Below, one piece after another: positions 25,845 through 34,465 of a DNA stretch of 64,000 nucleotides. Below the pieces are notes generated by a model. It had not been told where the DNA came from. It worked only from the letters and a program-made list of their open reading frames with translations, and did no database searches. This DNA is from Roseivirga sp. BDSF3-8 (lineage in GTDB: Bacteria; Bacteroidota; Bacteroidia; Cytophagales; Cyclobacteriaceae). Numbering within the stretch: the first letter of the stretch is position 1; each line of letters starts with the position of its first letter. The stretch is from positions 2,455,001 to 2,519,000 of the forward strand of contig NZ_JBGNFV010000001.1 of the NCBI RefSeq assembly GCF_041449215.1, written 5' to 3'. Position numbers and translations under genes: made by a program.

Positions 25845-27251
25845 ATGTATGCCGTTGTCGATCTGGAGACTACCGGAGGTAGCTGCCGTCATGATAAAAT
25901 CACTGAAGTAGCCATCTATATTACTGATGGTAAGAAGATTGTGAAATCATGGAGCAGTCTTGTCAATCCCGGTTGCCCTATTCCCGCTCATATTACCCGC
26001 ATTACTGGTATTGATAACCACATGGTGGCCGATGCGCCGGCTTTTCATGAGGTGGCCAAGACTATAGTAGAGCTGCTGGAAGGCAGAGTCTTTGTGGCTC
26101 ATAACGTGAACTTTGATTACGGATTCCTGCGGGAATCTTTTGCTGCCCTCGGGTTTCCATTTGATAAGGAAAGGCTCTGTACCGTACAGGCCAGCAGACG
26201 TATACTGCCAGGCCACCGTTCATACAGCCTCGGTAAGCTCTGCCATGCTCTCAAAATTCCATTGTATAACCGTCACCGGGCAGCCGGAGATGCGGAGGCT
26301 ACAGCACTGCTATTGCACCATCTGGTAAGCAATAGCTCACATAATCTGCTTTCTGACTATACGAAAGGGGGTAAGCGTAAAAAAACTACTGCCCGAAAGC
26401 TATTAACCGATCTGCCGGAAGCTACCCTCCGGAAGCTTCCTTCCACCACTGGCGTGTACCAGCTTAAAGATGAAAATGGCGTCATACTGTATATTGGTAA
26501 AAGCACCGATATGCGCCAGCGCGTACTTACGCACCTGGCAGGCAAGGGGGGGCGTAAAGCTGCCGCCATGGCGCGTATGGTGAAGCAAATAGATACCCTG
26601 GAGACCGGCAGCGAACTCGTGGCCCTGCTTCACGAATCCGACCTGATCAAAAAGCATAAACCCTTTTACAATGTTATGCAGAAAAGAGGCGAGTTTGCCA
26701 TTGGTCTGGCCGTGGATGTCCGGATTGATGGTTACATCCGCATGGAACTAAAAAGGCTTAAGGGAAATGAGCAGGTAGTAGCTGCATTTGCTACGGAAGC
26801 CAAGGCTAAAAAGATGCTCACCGCACTGGTGCAGGAGCACAATCTTTGCATGAACCTATGTGGGCTGGAAAAGACGAAAGGTCCCTGTTTTCACCATACA
26901 CTCGGATGGTGTCTCGGGGCATGCTGCGATAAGGAGAAGCCGGATACCTATAATGCCCGGGCTGAGGAGGCGCTCAGGGCTTTTATGATCCCGGCCGAAG
27001 ACATGTACATCGTAGACGAAGGGCGAAGTGCCCGGGAGAGAGCCATCATCAGAATAGAAAATGGCCGCTGTACCGGCTACGGCTTTGCCGATGCCGGTAA
27101 GTTGGACCATTTATCTTATCTCGCAGGCATAGACATGCAGCCTGTGACAGATTGCAGGTACGTACGGCGTGTGATCAATTCTTTTCTAAGGGAAGAAAAG
27201 GTAGAGAGGACCATTCTCTTCAAATCAGATCAGATATCGATCTCCACCTGA
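25845..27251 (+). CDS. DnaQ-like 3'-5' exonuclease fused to a GIY-YIG (UvrC N-terminal type) nuclease domain
   Basis: A 468-residue protein. Residues 1-165 form a DEDDh exonuclease: VDLETTGG motif I, HNVNFDYGFL motif II near 88, and HRAAGDAEAT motif III near 145. Residues about 195-275 form a GIY-YIG domain (GVYQLKDENGVILYIGKS). A Cys-rich segment follows (CxxxCGLEKTKGPCFHHTLGWCLGACC, about residues 330-362), as in UvrC/Cho-related proteins. It is a plausible DNA repair nuclease; the architecture is known in Bacteroidota. The stop overlaps the convergent lysA by 22 bp. Confidence 0.88.
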   Translation: MYAVVDLETTGGSCRHDKITEVAIYITDGKKIVKSWSSLVNPGCPIPAHITRITGIDNHMVADAPAFHEVAKTIVELLEGRVFVAHNVNFDYGFLRESFAALGFPFDKERLCTVQASRRILPGHRSYSLGKLCHALKIPLYNRHRAAGDAEATALLLHHLVSNSSHNLLSDYTKGGKRKKTTARKLLTDLPEATLRKLPSTTGVYQLKDENGVILYIGKSTDMRQRVLTHLAGKGGRKAAAMARMVKQIDTLETGSELVALLHESDLIKKHKPFYNVMQKRGEFAIGLAVDVRIDGYIRMELKRLKGNEQVVAAFATEAKAKKMLTALVQEHNLCMNLCGLEKTKGPCFHHTLGWCLGACCDKEKPDTYNARAEEALRAFMIPAEDMYIVDEGRSARERAIIRIENGRCTGYGFADAGKLDHLSYLAGIDMQPVTDCRYVRRVINSFLREEKVERTILFKSDQISIST

Positions 27252-28462
27252 TTTCTTAACAGATCCTCCATCGTTTCGCGGCGGCGTATCAGCTTAGCCT
27301 CACCCTGATGAATCATTACTTCCGCAGGCCTGAATCGGCTATTATAGTTAGAAGCCATACTAAACCCGTAAGCACCTGCATTTTTTATGGCAATGATGTC
27401 CCCCTCGCGTAGTTCGCTGAGCTTGCGGTCATAGCCCAATGTGTCCGTTTCGCAGATATACCCTACCACAGTATACACCCTGAAAGTACTTTCGGGATTT
27501 GAAATATTGACCATATCGTGGTAAGAGTCATACATCATCGGCCTCAGCAAATGATTCATGCCAGAATCCACCCCCGCAAATACAGTGGCTGGCGTGGTTT
27601 TGATCACATTCGTCTTTACGAGGAAGTAACCAGCTTCACTAACCAGAAACTTGCCAGGCTCAAACCATACTTCCAGCTTCCGTCCGTATTCTTTACTGAA
27701 ATTGGCTATCGTTTCCGAAAGCCTTTTGCCAAGGGCATTAATATCCGTCGTCACGTCCCCTTCACGGTAGGCTACTTTAAAGCCGCTGCCAAAGTCCAGG
27801 AACTCAAGATCAGGAAAGTCCTTTGCTGCGTCCAGTAAAATCTGGGCTCCCCTTATGAATACCTCACTGTCCAGAATGTCCGAACCCGTATGCATATGCA
27901 GACCCGTTACGTTAATATCATTAGTGGCCACTACCCTTAGCAAGTGCCTCATCTGCAGTATGGATATGCCAAACTTACTGTCGATATGGCCGGTAGATAT
28001 CTTTGTGTTGCCACCCGCCATGATATGAGGGTTCAGCCTAATGCATACGGGCACTTTATTACCAAATTCGTGTCCGAATTGCTCCAGGATGGATATATTG
28101 TCAATATTGATCGTAACACCCAGTTTCACCCCTTCTCTAATCTCATCAATAGACACACAGTTAGGTGTAAATAAAATCTCCTCCGGTGTAAAGCCTGCCT
28201 TGAGCCCCAGGTGAACTTCCTGTATAGAAACAGCATCCATACCCGTACCTGCTTTACGCAGGAGCTTTAGTACAGAAATATTGGTGAGAGATTTGGCTGC
28301 ATACTTAATCCTTACCGGCATAGAGCCAAAAGCCTTTCGAAGCTTTTCAGTCTGGCTTATGATCTTATCGGCATCATAAACATAAACGGGGGTTCCGAAT
28401 TTTTCGGTAAGTTCCAGGAGGTCAACTCCCTGTATCGTATATCGCTTTTTCGTAAGTTCCAT
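27230..28462 (-). CDS. lysA: Diaminopimelate decarboxylase
   Basis: Converts meso-diaminopimelate to lysine with pyridoxal phosphate, the last step of lysine synthesis. The 410-residue alanine-racemase-fold protein has the PLP lysine at residue 57 (YAAKS), the HxGS-type motif HMHTGSD near 193, and the EPGKFLV segment near 272. The CETDTLGYD motif near 340 carries the substrate-site Cys from the partner subunit. It is a single gene, convergent and overlapping by 22 bp with the exonuclease/GIY-YIG gene. Confidence 0.93.
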   Translation of the reverse strand: MELTKKRYTIQGVDLLELTEKFGTPVYVYDADKIISQTEKLRKAFGSMPVRIKYAAKSLTNISVLKLLRKAGTGMDAVSIQEVHLGLKAGFTPEEILFTPNCVSIDEIREGVKLGVTINIDNISILEQFGHEFGNKVPVCIRLNPHIMAGGNTKISTGHIDSKFGISILQMRHLLRVVATNDINVTGLHMHTGSDILDSEVFIRGAQILLDAAKDFPDLEFLDFGSGFKVAYREGDVTTDINALGKRLSETIANFSKEYGRKLEVWFEPGKFLVSEAGYFLVKTNVIKTTPATVFAGVDSGMNHLLRPMMYDSYHDMVNISNPESTFRVYTVVGYICETDTLGYDRKLSELREGDIIAIKNAGAYGFSMASNYNSRFRPAEVMIHQGEAKLIRRRETMEDLLRNQVEIDI

Positions 28463-28574
28463 ATCCTAAGGTATTGCCCTGCAAATATGGTCAAAAAAAA
28501 AGCAGAGGACAACGATCCCGTTACCCTCCGCATCAGAGCGCCTTTTTATAGGCACTTAACCATTACTAACTAAT

Positions 28575-29390
28575 TCAATAATCCAAATCAATCTTTTCTT
28601 CTCGCACCTCCCCATTCTGTTCTATTAACAGCAATAGAGTAGGGCTTTTCAGTCTTTTTAGCTGTATCTTCTTTTGGTAGGAGCCATCAAAGTTTTTGAG
28701 GGTTTCCTTAAATAATTCTTTTCCCTTATCGTCAGTGACTTTTATATCCGTTGGCACTGCTTCTGCCTCAAAGCTCAGGCTTAGTTCATTGCTTTTCAGA
28801 TCCACATCATAGTCCAGTGCTGACAGGAAGCCCCCTGGTTCGGGATAAATTCTCTTTCCCCTTTTTACAATTTCGTTCCTGTCCGCTTTTTCACCCATAA
28901 TTACCGCTACATTCCTTTCCTCTATCATTTGGCGAATATCCTCCGGCAGTTCATCCTCATCTGAAAAACGGTAAACCTCTACCGTTTTACCTTCTCCCTT
29001 TTCTACCATTATGACCTTATTGCCATACTCAATTACTTGCGACTTACTGTCTTTATCCTTATCCCCGTGGATAATGATTTCCTCCTTTTTCTTCTCATCA
29101 CCTGCACGTATGACACGTACCTGCCTCATATTCCCGTTACCGGTAATCATCTCTTCCTTGTCAGTATGGATTACAATCACACCGTCTTCTCCCATAAATT
29201 CCTGCAGTTCCTTATCCTCATTCATTTCCTCTTCAGAAGAGTAAGAGCGCGACAGGGTTTTGCCATCTTTAGAAACGTTAATCTTAATGTGCGTTTCCAT
29301 TCTTTCGCGGCTTGCTTCCTGTGCTGCGGCAGGCAGGGCTACTGAGCCGGTCAGTATAATAGTCAAGAGTAGGTGTGTTGTTGTTTTCAT
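28575..29390 (-). CDS. Acidic secreted protein of unknown function
   Basis: A 271-residue exported protein with a signal peptide (about 1-23, ending PAAAQ). Its middle is very rich in Glu, Asp and Lys, with EEEMNEDKELQEFMGED and repeated EKKKEE/DKDKDSK stretches (about 50-180). The C-terminal 75 residues are beta-strand-like (DIKVTDDKGKELFKETL ... LLLIEQNGEVREEKI), reminiscent of T9SS sorting-tail folds but without the usual end motifs. I do not recognise a family. It is divergent from the kinase/regulator pair, a common layout for a target of that pair. Confidence 0.65.
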   Translation of the reverse strand: MKTTTHLLLTIILTGSVALPAAAQEASRERMETHIKINVSKDGKTLSRSYSSEEEMNEDKELQEFMGEDGVIVIHTDKEEMITGNGNMRQVRVIRAGDEKKKEEIIIHGDKDKDSKSQVIEYGNKVIMVEKGEGKTVEVYRFSDEDELPEDIRQMIEERNVAVIMGEKADRNEIVKRGKRIYPEPGGFLSALDYDVDLKSNELSLSFEAEAVPTDIKVTDDKGKELFKETLKNFDGSYQKKIQLKRLKSPTLLLLIEQNGEVREEKIDLDY

Positions 29391-29519
29391 GGAGTTTGAG
29401 TGGTTTGATGGTGGTAAGGTAGCAAGAGAACCTATTCCAGCGCGTTAATGGCCGGTTAAAGAATGTTAATAAATGTTAAGCCGAAACAAGTTTTCAATCG
29501 ATAATGTAGTTTTACAACC

Positions 29520-30986
29520 ATGAGTATGCGCAGGATACAAATCATCATCGGCCTTATGGCCATGGCCCTGATAGGTCTGGTAGCTTTTCAGCTTTACTGG
29601 ATTGATAACGCCATGATGGTAAATCGCCAGAAATTTAACCGCGATGTGCACCAGGCCATCGCCCGTGTGGTGCTCAGGCTGGAGCAGCAGGAGGTCATCA
29701 ATATTACCTATCGGCAATTAAAGGTCAATGCCGGCCATGTGACCACCCGCAGTGGCTCATACCAGGTCATAGTTTCCCCCACACCACCGTATGGTGAGCC
29801 CGCCGGAGATGTGATTATTGCCGAAAGAAGCAGCAAGTCTGCACTGATGGAGCCGCAGTCAGACAGTAACCGCGTTATACGAAAGACCGAAATGGTGGAG
29901 ACTGTGCTTTCAGAACTTTTCGGGACCCACCCTAATATTCACCAGCGTATAGAACCCGATAATGTAGACAGTTTGCTGAGCCGCGAGCTGCGCCAGGTTG
30001 GCATTACGGCAGATTATGAGTTTGGTATTTACGACCGGCTTCGTGACTCTCTCGTTTTTCAGCGCGCAGTTAATACAGACAAGCCAGGCTTTAAAAGAAG
30101 TACCTATCAGGCGGGCCTGTTTCCTAATGATCTGGCCAATAATTTTAATGTGCTGTCACTCACTTTTCCAAATGAAAACAGCTACCTGCTAGGCAAAATC
30201 TGGCTGCCTCTGGTAAGCAGCGCCTTACTGGTACTTGTAATCGTATTTTGTTTTGGCTATGCCATAGTGGCCTTGCTAAGACAAAAAAAGATAGGGGAGA
30301 TAAAGAACGACTTTATCAATAACATGACCCATGAGTTTAAAACCCCCGTATCCACCATTGCACTGGCATGTGAGGCACTGAACGATAAGGAAATGCGACA
30401 GCATCCATCTATTCTTGACCGCTACCTGGGGATTATCAGAGAGGAGAATTCACGTATAGGCAGGCAGGTAGAAAAAGTACTGCAGATAGCTACCCTGGAT
30501 AAAAAAGAACTTCGGCTTAAGAAAGAGCCCCTCGACCTTCATGAGATTATCGAGAAGGCCATACCCCGAATAGCCATGCAGGTAGAAAGCCGTGGTGGAG
30601 CACTTGAGGTCCTGTTGAATGCAGAAGAGGCACGCGTGGAAGCTGATGAGACCCACCTCACGAATATCGTGTTTAATCTGCTGGACAACGCCAATAAGTA
30701 CTCTCCGGAAAATGTTGAGATCCGGTTAGAAACCAGCAATACCCCGGCAGGCCTGAGCCTGAAAGTTTCCGATAAAGGAATAGGTATGAACCGCGATGCC
30801 CTGAGGCGTATATTCGAAAAATTTTACCGGGTACCCACAGGCAATGTGCATGATGTGAAAGGTTTCGGCCTGGGGCTGGCATACGTAAAAACAATGGTGG
30901 AGGCTCACGGCGGTACCATTAATGTAGAGAGCCAGCCAGGCCAGGGAAGTACATTTGAGATTATATTACCCCAGACACATGAGTAA
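29520..30986 (+). CDS. Membrane sensor histidine kinase
   Basis: A 488-residue kinase. Transmembrane helix 1 covers about residues 8-27, a periplasmic sensor about 28-230, and helix 2 about 232-255. A HisKA domain follows with phospho-accepting His271 in MTHEFKTP. The HATPase_c domain has an N box near 388 (NIVFNLLDNANKYSP), G1 DKGIGM near 420 and G2 GFGLGLAY near 450. It overlaps the response-regulator gene by 8 bp, so the two are a cognate pair. It is divergent from the acidic secreted protein, which may be its target or signal partner. Confidence 0.92.
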   Translation: MSMRRIQIIIGLMAMALIGLVAFQLYWIDNAMMVNRQKFNRDVHQAIARVVLRLEQQEVINITYRQLKVNAGHVTTRSGSYQVIVSPTPPYGEPAGDVIIAERSSKSALMEPQSDSNRVIRKTEMVETVLSELFGTHPNIHQRIEPDNVDSLLSRELRQVGITADYEFGIYDRLRDSLVFQRAVNTDKPGFKRSTYQAGLFPNDLANNFNVLSLTFPNENSYLLGKIWLPLVSSALLVLVIVFCFGYAIVALLRQKKIGEIKNDFINNMTHEFKTPVSTIALACEALNDKEMRQHPSILDRYLGIIREENSRIGRQVEKVLQIATLDKKELRLKKEPLDLHEIIEKAIPRIAMQVESRGGALEVLLNAEEARVEADETHLTNIVFNLLDNANKYSPENVEIRLETSNTPAGLSLKVSDKGIGMNRDALRRIFEKFYRVPTGNVHDVKGFGLGLAYVKTMVEAHGGTINVESQPGQGSTFEIILPQTHE

Positions 30987-31674
30987 GATCAGGCTGTTAG
31001 TAGTAGAGGATGATCCCAACCTCGGGCAGATACTCCGCGAGTATCTGGAAGTGAAAGGCTTTGATGCCACCCTGGCCCAGGATGGAGAAGCAGGTATGCA
31101 GGCCTACCGCCAGGGAGAGTTTGATTTGTGTATTCTGGATGTGATGCTGCCCAAAAAGGACGGCTTCACCCTGGCCCGGGAGATACGTGAAGGTGATACC
31201 CGCACGCCACTGCTCTTTCTTACCGCCCGCGGCCAGCAGCAGGATACGCTGGAAGGCTTTAAAGCAGGGGCAGATGATTATATGTCAAAGCCCTTTAGTA
31301 TGGAAGAGCTGCTTATGCGTATAAAAGCCATACTGAGAAGAAGCGGATCAAAAGAGGAGGAGACGCAGCAGACCGAGTTTACTATTGGCGACCTTCGTTT
31401 TATTCACCCCGAGCAAAAGATACTTAAAAGCGATGGTGAGGTCATGAAAGTAACCACCCGGGAGGCTGACTTACTCAGGCTCCTGTGCTTGCATAAGAAC
31501 CAGACCCTGCCGAGAAGCTATGCCCTGAAGGAAATATGGAATGATGACAGCTACTTCAATGCCCGGACCATGGATGTGTATGTCACCAAGCTACGAAAAC
31601 TGCTCAGATTCGAACCACGGGCTGAAATTGTAACCGTGCATGGAGAGGGCTTCAGGCTTTTGGTAAAAGACTGA
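30979..31674 (+). CDS. OmpR-family response regulator
   Basis: A 231-residue regulator. The receiver domain (about 1-115) has the acidic pair EDD near residues 9-11, phospho-accepting Asp54 in CILDVMLPKKDG, the Thr of FLTAR near 82 and Lys of MSKPF near 104. A winged-helix trans_reg_C DNA-binding domain follows (about 130-230). ATG 30,979 gives the canonical receiver start; an earlier in-frame ATG would add eight residues inside the kinase gene. Output target unknown; the divergent acidic secreted protein gene is the obvious candidate. Confidence 0.92.
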   Translation: MSKIRLLVVEDDPNLGQILREYLEVKGFDATLAQDGEAGMQAYRQGEFDLCILDVMLPKKDGFTLAREIREGDTRTPLLFLTARGQQQDTLEGFKAGADDYMSKPFSMEELLMRIKAILRRSGSKEEETQQTEFTIGDLRFIHPEQKILKSDGEVMKVTTREADLLRLLCLHKNQTLPRSYALKEIWNDDSYFNARTMDVYVTKLRKLLRFEPRAEIVTVHGEGFRLLVKD

Positions 31675-31747
31675 GCAGTATTAGATAATTTTTTGTCTAT
31701 TCCGCTTATTGCTGAATTTCTGATTAATGAAAAGCCGTTTCTTTTTT

Positions 31748-31755
31748 TATATTTG
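31748..31755 (+). promoter_or_regulatory. Candidate -7 element for the HisA-like gene
   Basis: TATATTTG fits TAnnTTTG, 98 bp before the ATG. The upstream box is poor. Confidence 0.35.
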
Positions 31756-31853
31756 CACAGGCTGGGCTTTGTTTTTAACAAAAAATTAACCCGCTACTCT
31801 TCCGTATCCATCCGGGTATTCAGATTTTTCAAGTGTAAAAATTAGACGAGTTT

Positions 31854-32576
31854 ATGATTCAGATAATTCCCTCGATTACCGTTATTGACGGCAAAGTGGT
31901 GCGCATTAAACAGGGTGACTTCTCTACAGAAAAGAAGTATCACGATAGCCCGGTAGATGTAGCCAGGGAACTGGAGGATCATGGCATAAAGATACTTCAC
32001 CTGGTAGACCTGGATGGGGCTAAAAAAGGCACTCCGGTAAACTACCACATACTTGAGGCTATCGCCGGGCATACTAACCTGGAGATCGACTTTACCGGGG
32101 GGATCCATACAGACGGAGATATCAGTAAGGCTTTTGAGTATGGAGCCAATTACATCACCGCTGCCAGTGTGGCAGTAAACCGTCCCGAGCAGTTTGCAAG
32201 CTGGATAGTCAGCTACGGACGGGAAAAGGTGACGCTTGGTGCAGATGCCAAGGATGAGCTTATTGCCATCAAAGGCTGGCAGAAGAATACCAATATCAGT
32301 CTTTTTGAACACATAGAGTATTTTTACGATAGAGGGCTCAAGTATGTAAAGACTACCGACATAGCCCTGGATGGGGTGCTGCAGGGGCCTGCTTTTAATC
32401 TTTATGAAAAAATACTAAAGCGTTTCCCCGATATCAAACTGCTGGCCAGCGGGGGTGTTCGTAATATCGATGATATTGAGCGATTAAACGATATGGGTAT
32501 ATTCGCCGCCATTTTTGGTCGCGCATACTATGAGGCTCAGATCAAGCTAAGTGATCTCAAGAAATTCCTTGTATAA
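31854..32576 (+). CDS. HisA-like phosphoribosyl isomerase with altered catalytic residue
   Basis: A 240-residue (beta/alpha)8 barrel of the HisA/HisF family, closest to HisA (ProFAR isomerase, histidine pathway step 4). The phosphate-binding loops FTGGI near residue 80 and ASGGV near 203 are present. The second catalytic Asp131 (LGADAKDE) and Thr168 (TTDIALDG) are also present. The first catalytic Asp, which normally follows the N-terminal P-A-[IL] in HisA, is Thr9 here (IIPSITVIDGK). No other his genes are nearby. It may be a paralogue with a different substrate, or a variant HisA; I would not call it HisA with certainty. Confidence 0.7.
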   Translation: MIQIIPSITVIDGKVVRIKQGDFSTEKKYHDSPVDVARELEDHGIKILHLVDLDGAKKGTPVNYHILEAIAGHTNLEIDFTGGIHTDGDISKAFEYGANYITAASVAVNRPEQFASWIVSYGREKVTLGADAKDELIAIKGWQKNTNISLFEHIEYFYDRGLKYVKTTDIALDGVLQGPAFNLYEKILKRFPDIKLLASGGVRNIDDIERLNDMGIFAAIFGRAYYEAQIKLSDLKKFLV

Positions 32577-32600
32577 CCTCCCCAGATAAATCATTAATAC

Positions 32601-32628
32601 AGGCCGCTTCTCAGAAGTGGCCTTTTTT
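32601..32628 (+). terminator. Rho-independent terminator after the HisA-like gene
   Basis: AGGCCGCTTCT and AGAAGTGGCCT pair (one G-T wobble), followed by T6. Confidence 0.85.
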
Positions 32629-32660
32629 GTGTTCGCGTTGTTCGTTAGGCAGTACCAAGT

Positions 32661-32690
32661 AAAAAAGCAGCCCAGGGGCGGAGCTGCTTT
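32661..32690 (-). terminator. Rho-independent terminator of the minus-strand secreted-protein gene
   Basis: On the minus strand AGCAGC pairs with GCTGCT around a C-rich loop and is followed by T6. It faces the terminator at 32,601. Confidence 0.8.
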
Positions 32691-32722
32691 GCAAAATATT
32701 TTATAGGGGAAAACCCCGCGTA

Positions 32723-33202
32723 CTACTGCTTAAGATTCTGTGTTAGTTTGCGGCCCCAGTAATTCAGCCATTCTGAAGCTTGCTGCTTTTGACTGGTAAG
32801 GTCTAACTCCCAGCCCTGATAGCTGTTTTTCTTTTCATCACGAAAACTTGGTGCTTCAAAGAAATCCGAGAGGCTGTATTTGTAAAATAACTGAAATAAA
32901 AAGCTGTAATTAGAGTAAGTGTACTCCTTCTGCTTTTCTTCTCCCTTGTCAGAGGTTTCTTTTTTTACCTTCGCCTCGGGTGATTCTAATGTGGTGATCC
33001 ATGAGCGGGACACCTCTTTTTCAGACCCATTTAAGGGATTAACCTTGTGGCTCTCATCTTCGCTTTCGTATGCCTCCTCTACCGGAGCATCCTCCTGCGT
33101 TTCAGCCTTCTTACTGCTATGTTCACATTGACCACCCCCTGCCATAGCATAGGGTATGGCGAGAAAGCTGCTTAGAAAAAACGTTAGCAATACTTGTTTC
33201 AT
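32723..33202 (-). CDS. Small secreted protein of unknown function
   Basis: A 159-residue exported protein. From ATG 33,202 it has a clean signal peptide (MKQVLLTFFLSSF ... AMAGG, about 1-23). A polar Glu/Ser/Lys-rich middle follows (about 30-95), then a Tyr/Phe/Trp-rich C-terminal region (SFLFQLFYKYSLSDFF, WELDL, WLNYWGRKL). An upstream in-frame ATG at 33,238 would add 12 residues and spoil the signal peptide. I do not recognise a family. It is monocistronic. Confidence 0.6.
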   Translation of the reverse strand: MKQVLLTFFLSSFLAIPYAMAGGGQCEHSSKKAETQEDAPVEEAYESEDESHKVNPLNGSEKEVSRSWITTLESPEAKVKKETSDKGEEKQKEYTYSNYSFLFQLFYKYSLSDFFEAPSFRDEKKNSYQGWELDLTSQKQQASEWLNYWGRKLTQNLKQ

Positions 33203-33331
33203 ACTATTGGTTTGGAATGTAACGAGTAGGCCGGTCAATAGTAAAGTAAAAATAATAAAAAATTATAAACCTTTTTTATCTACGGGTCAAATCTTCTGAT
33301 GGTTCCATAATTAACTCCTGAAAAAGCAATA

Positions 33332-33356
33332 TTATCAAAAGGTTTTCTTTTGATAA
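33332..33356. repeat. Perfect 10 bp inverted repeat in a divergent promoter region
   Basis: TTATCAAAAG and CTTTTGATAA flank GTTTT. It lies between the divergent genes at 33,202 (minus) and 33,598 (plus). There is no proper T-tract, so an operator is more likely than a terminator. Confidence 0.5.
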
Positions 33357-33486
33357 GTGGGGGATTTTTACTATTTTATTTTTCTGCTACAGTTTACAAT
33401 TGTAGTCAATTAGCTAAATAAGTAGAAGTCCGTTTCCACAGAATTGCATTTTACAGAAATTGAACCCTTTACGATGCGATTTTATT

Positions 33487-33520
33487 AAGCAGTCTGCCAA
33501 ACCCGGCAGGCTGCTTTTGT
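33487..33520 (+). terminator. Orphan Rho-independent terminator
   Basis: AAGCAG-TC-TGCC pairs with GGCA-GG-CTGCTT around AAACCC, followed by TTTTGTT. The only plus-strand sequence ahead of it is the 285 bp since the divergent gene start. It therefore ends a short non-coding transcript or attenuates the GNAT gene leader. Confidence 0.6.
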
Positions 33521-33597
33521 TATTATGGCATTGTTTGCAGCCTTTTTCCCTTATGAGTACCTAAGGATATTTGCGTAATTTACGCCCCTTCAGGTGA

Positions 33598-34461
33598 ATG
33601 AGCATGACATACATCACTTCCCTCACACAGGCAAAGTTATCCGAAATGTATACCGCTTTTAGCGCGGCATTTAAAAAGTACCCTATTTCCTTTGATCTGA
33701 GTCTTGCGGACTTCGAGAGGAAATTCATCACCAAACTTAATCTGGACCGGCAAGCTTCTGCAGGAGTATTTGATGGAGAAAGGCTGGTAGGCTTTTTATT
33801 TCAGACCCTTGGCTGGCACCACGAAGACCTCGTGGCATATAATGGAGGTACAGGCGTACTTCAGGACTATCGTGGCAGAGACCTGACCCGGCAAATGTAC
33901 GCTTATGTGGAACAACACTGCGCCAATTCCGGCGCCTGCCGGTTCTTATTGGAGTGTCTCACTAACAATGCACCTGCCGTCAGGGTCTATAAAGCCTGTG
34001 ACTTTACCATTACCCGTTTATTTCACTGTTTTTTTCTGGAAAAGGACTTTCTGCCAAACATTCGTCTGGCTCAAAAAGTAAACATGACACTGCCCTCTGC
34101 TCCCGACTGGCACTTATTGGCGAAACTGGGGCAGGGTATGCCCGCTTTTGAAGAGAGCATCCACCAGCTTAAACGTAATGCCGCTCTTTATACTGTTGTG
34201 GAGGCCCGTATAGAAAATGAGGCGGTAGGTTGCCTCATGTTTGATCGGATTACAGGCCGAGTCGCCTATTTGTGTGTGGCAGAGGCCTACCGTAGGCTGG
34301 GTATTGCTACCAGTATGTTACATAAAATGGCCTCTATGAGTTATTCGCCCGTTATAGCCGCAGTTAATATCGACGAGGGAGCTTCTGAGCTCATCGGGTA
34401 TTTCCGCAGAATGACCTTCGAAAATCGCTTTGATCAGTATGAGATGATACGCTCCATTTAG
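33598..34461 (+). CDS. Tandem GNAT acetyltransferase
   Basis: A 287-residue protein with two GNAT-like halves. The first (about 1-150) has the acetyl-CoA loop VLQDYRGRDLTRQMYAY near residues 85-101. The second (about 160-287) has AEAYRRLGIATSML near 230-243. The acceptor substrate is unknown. ATG 33,598 and ATG 33,604 are both possible starts. The stop lies 4 bp before murF-alr, so it is probably co-transcribed with that cell-wall gene. Whether that implies a role in peptidoglycan metabolism is only a guess. Confidence 0.8.
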   Translation: MSMTYITSLTQAKLSEMYTAFSAAFKKYPISFDLSLADFERKFITKLNLDRQASAGVFDGERLVGFLFQTLGWHHEDLVAYNGGTGVLQDYRGRDLTRQMYAYVEQHCANSGACRFLLECLTNNAPAVRVYKACDFTITRLFHCFFLEKDFLPNIRLAQKVNMTLPSAPDWHLLAKLGQGMPAFEESIHQLKRNAALYTVVEARIENEAVGCLMFDRITGRVAYLCVAEAYRRLGIATSMLHKMASMSYSPVIAAVNIDEGASELIGYFRRMTFENRFDQYEMIRSI

Positions 34462-34465
34462 TTGC

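Larger units (their letters stand above)
33203..33597. other. 395 bp divergent intergenic region
   Basis: AT-rich. It holds the inverted repeat at 33,332-33,356 and the plus-strand hairpin at 33,487-33,520, which has no protein gene upstream on its strand. No open frame of note was seen; a hydrophobic 18-codon GTG frame at 33,357 is not convincing. Confidence 0.5.

Noticed and set aside
33332-33356. Same activator site as the small-RNA promoters
   Set aside because: It shares only TTATCA/TGATAA half-sites; the core TCAnnATGATAAAA is absent.
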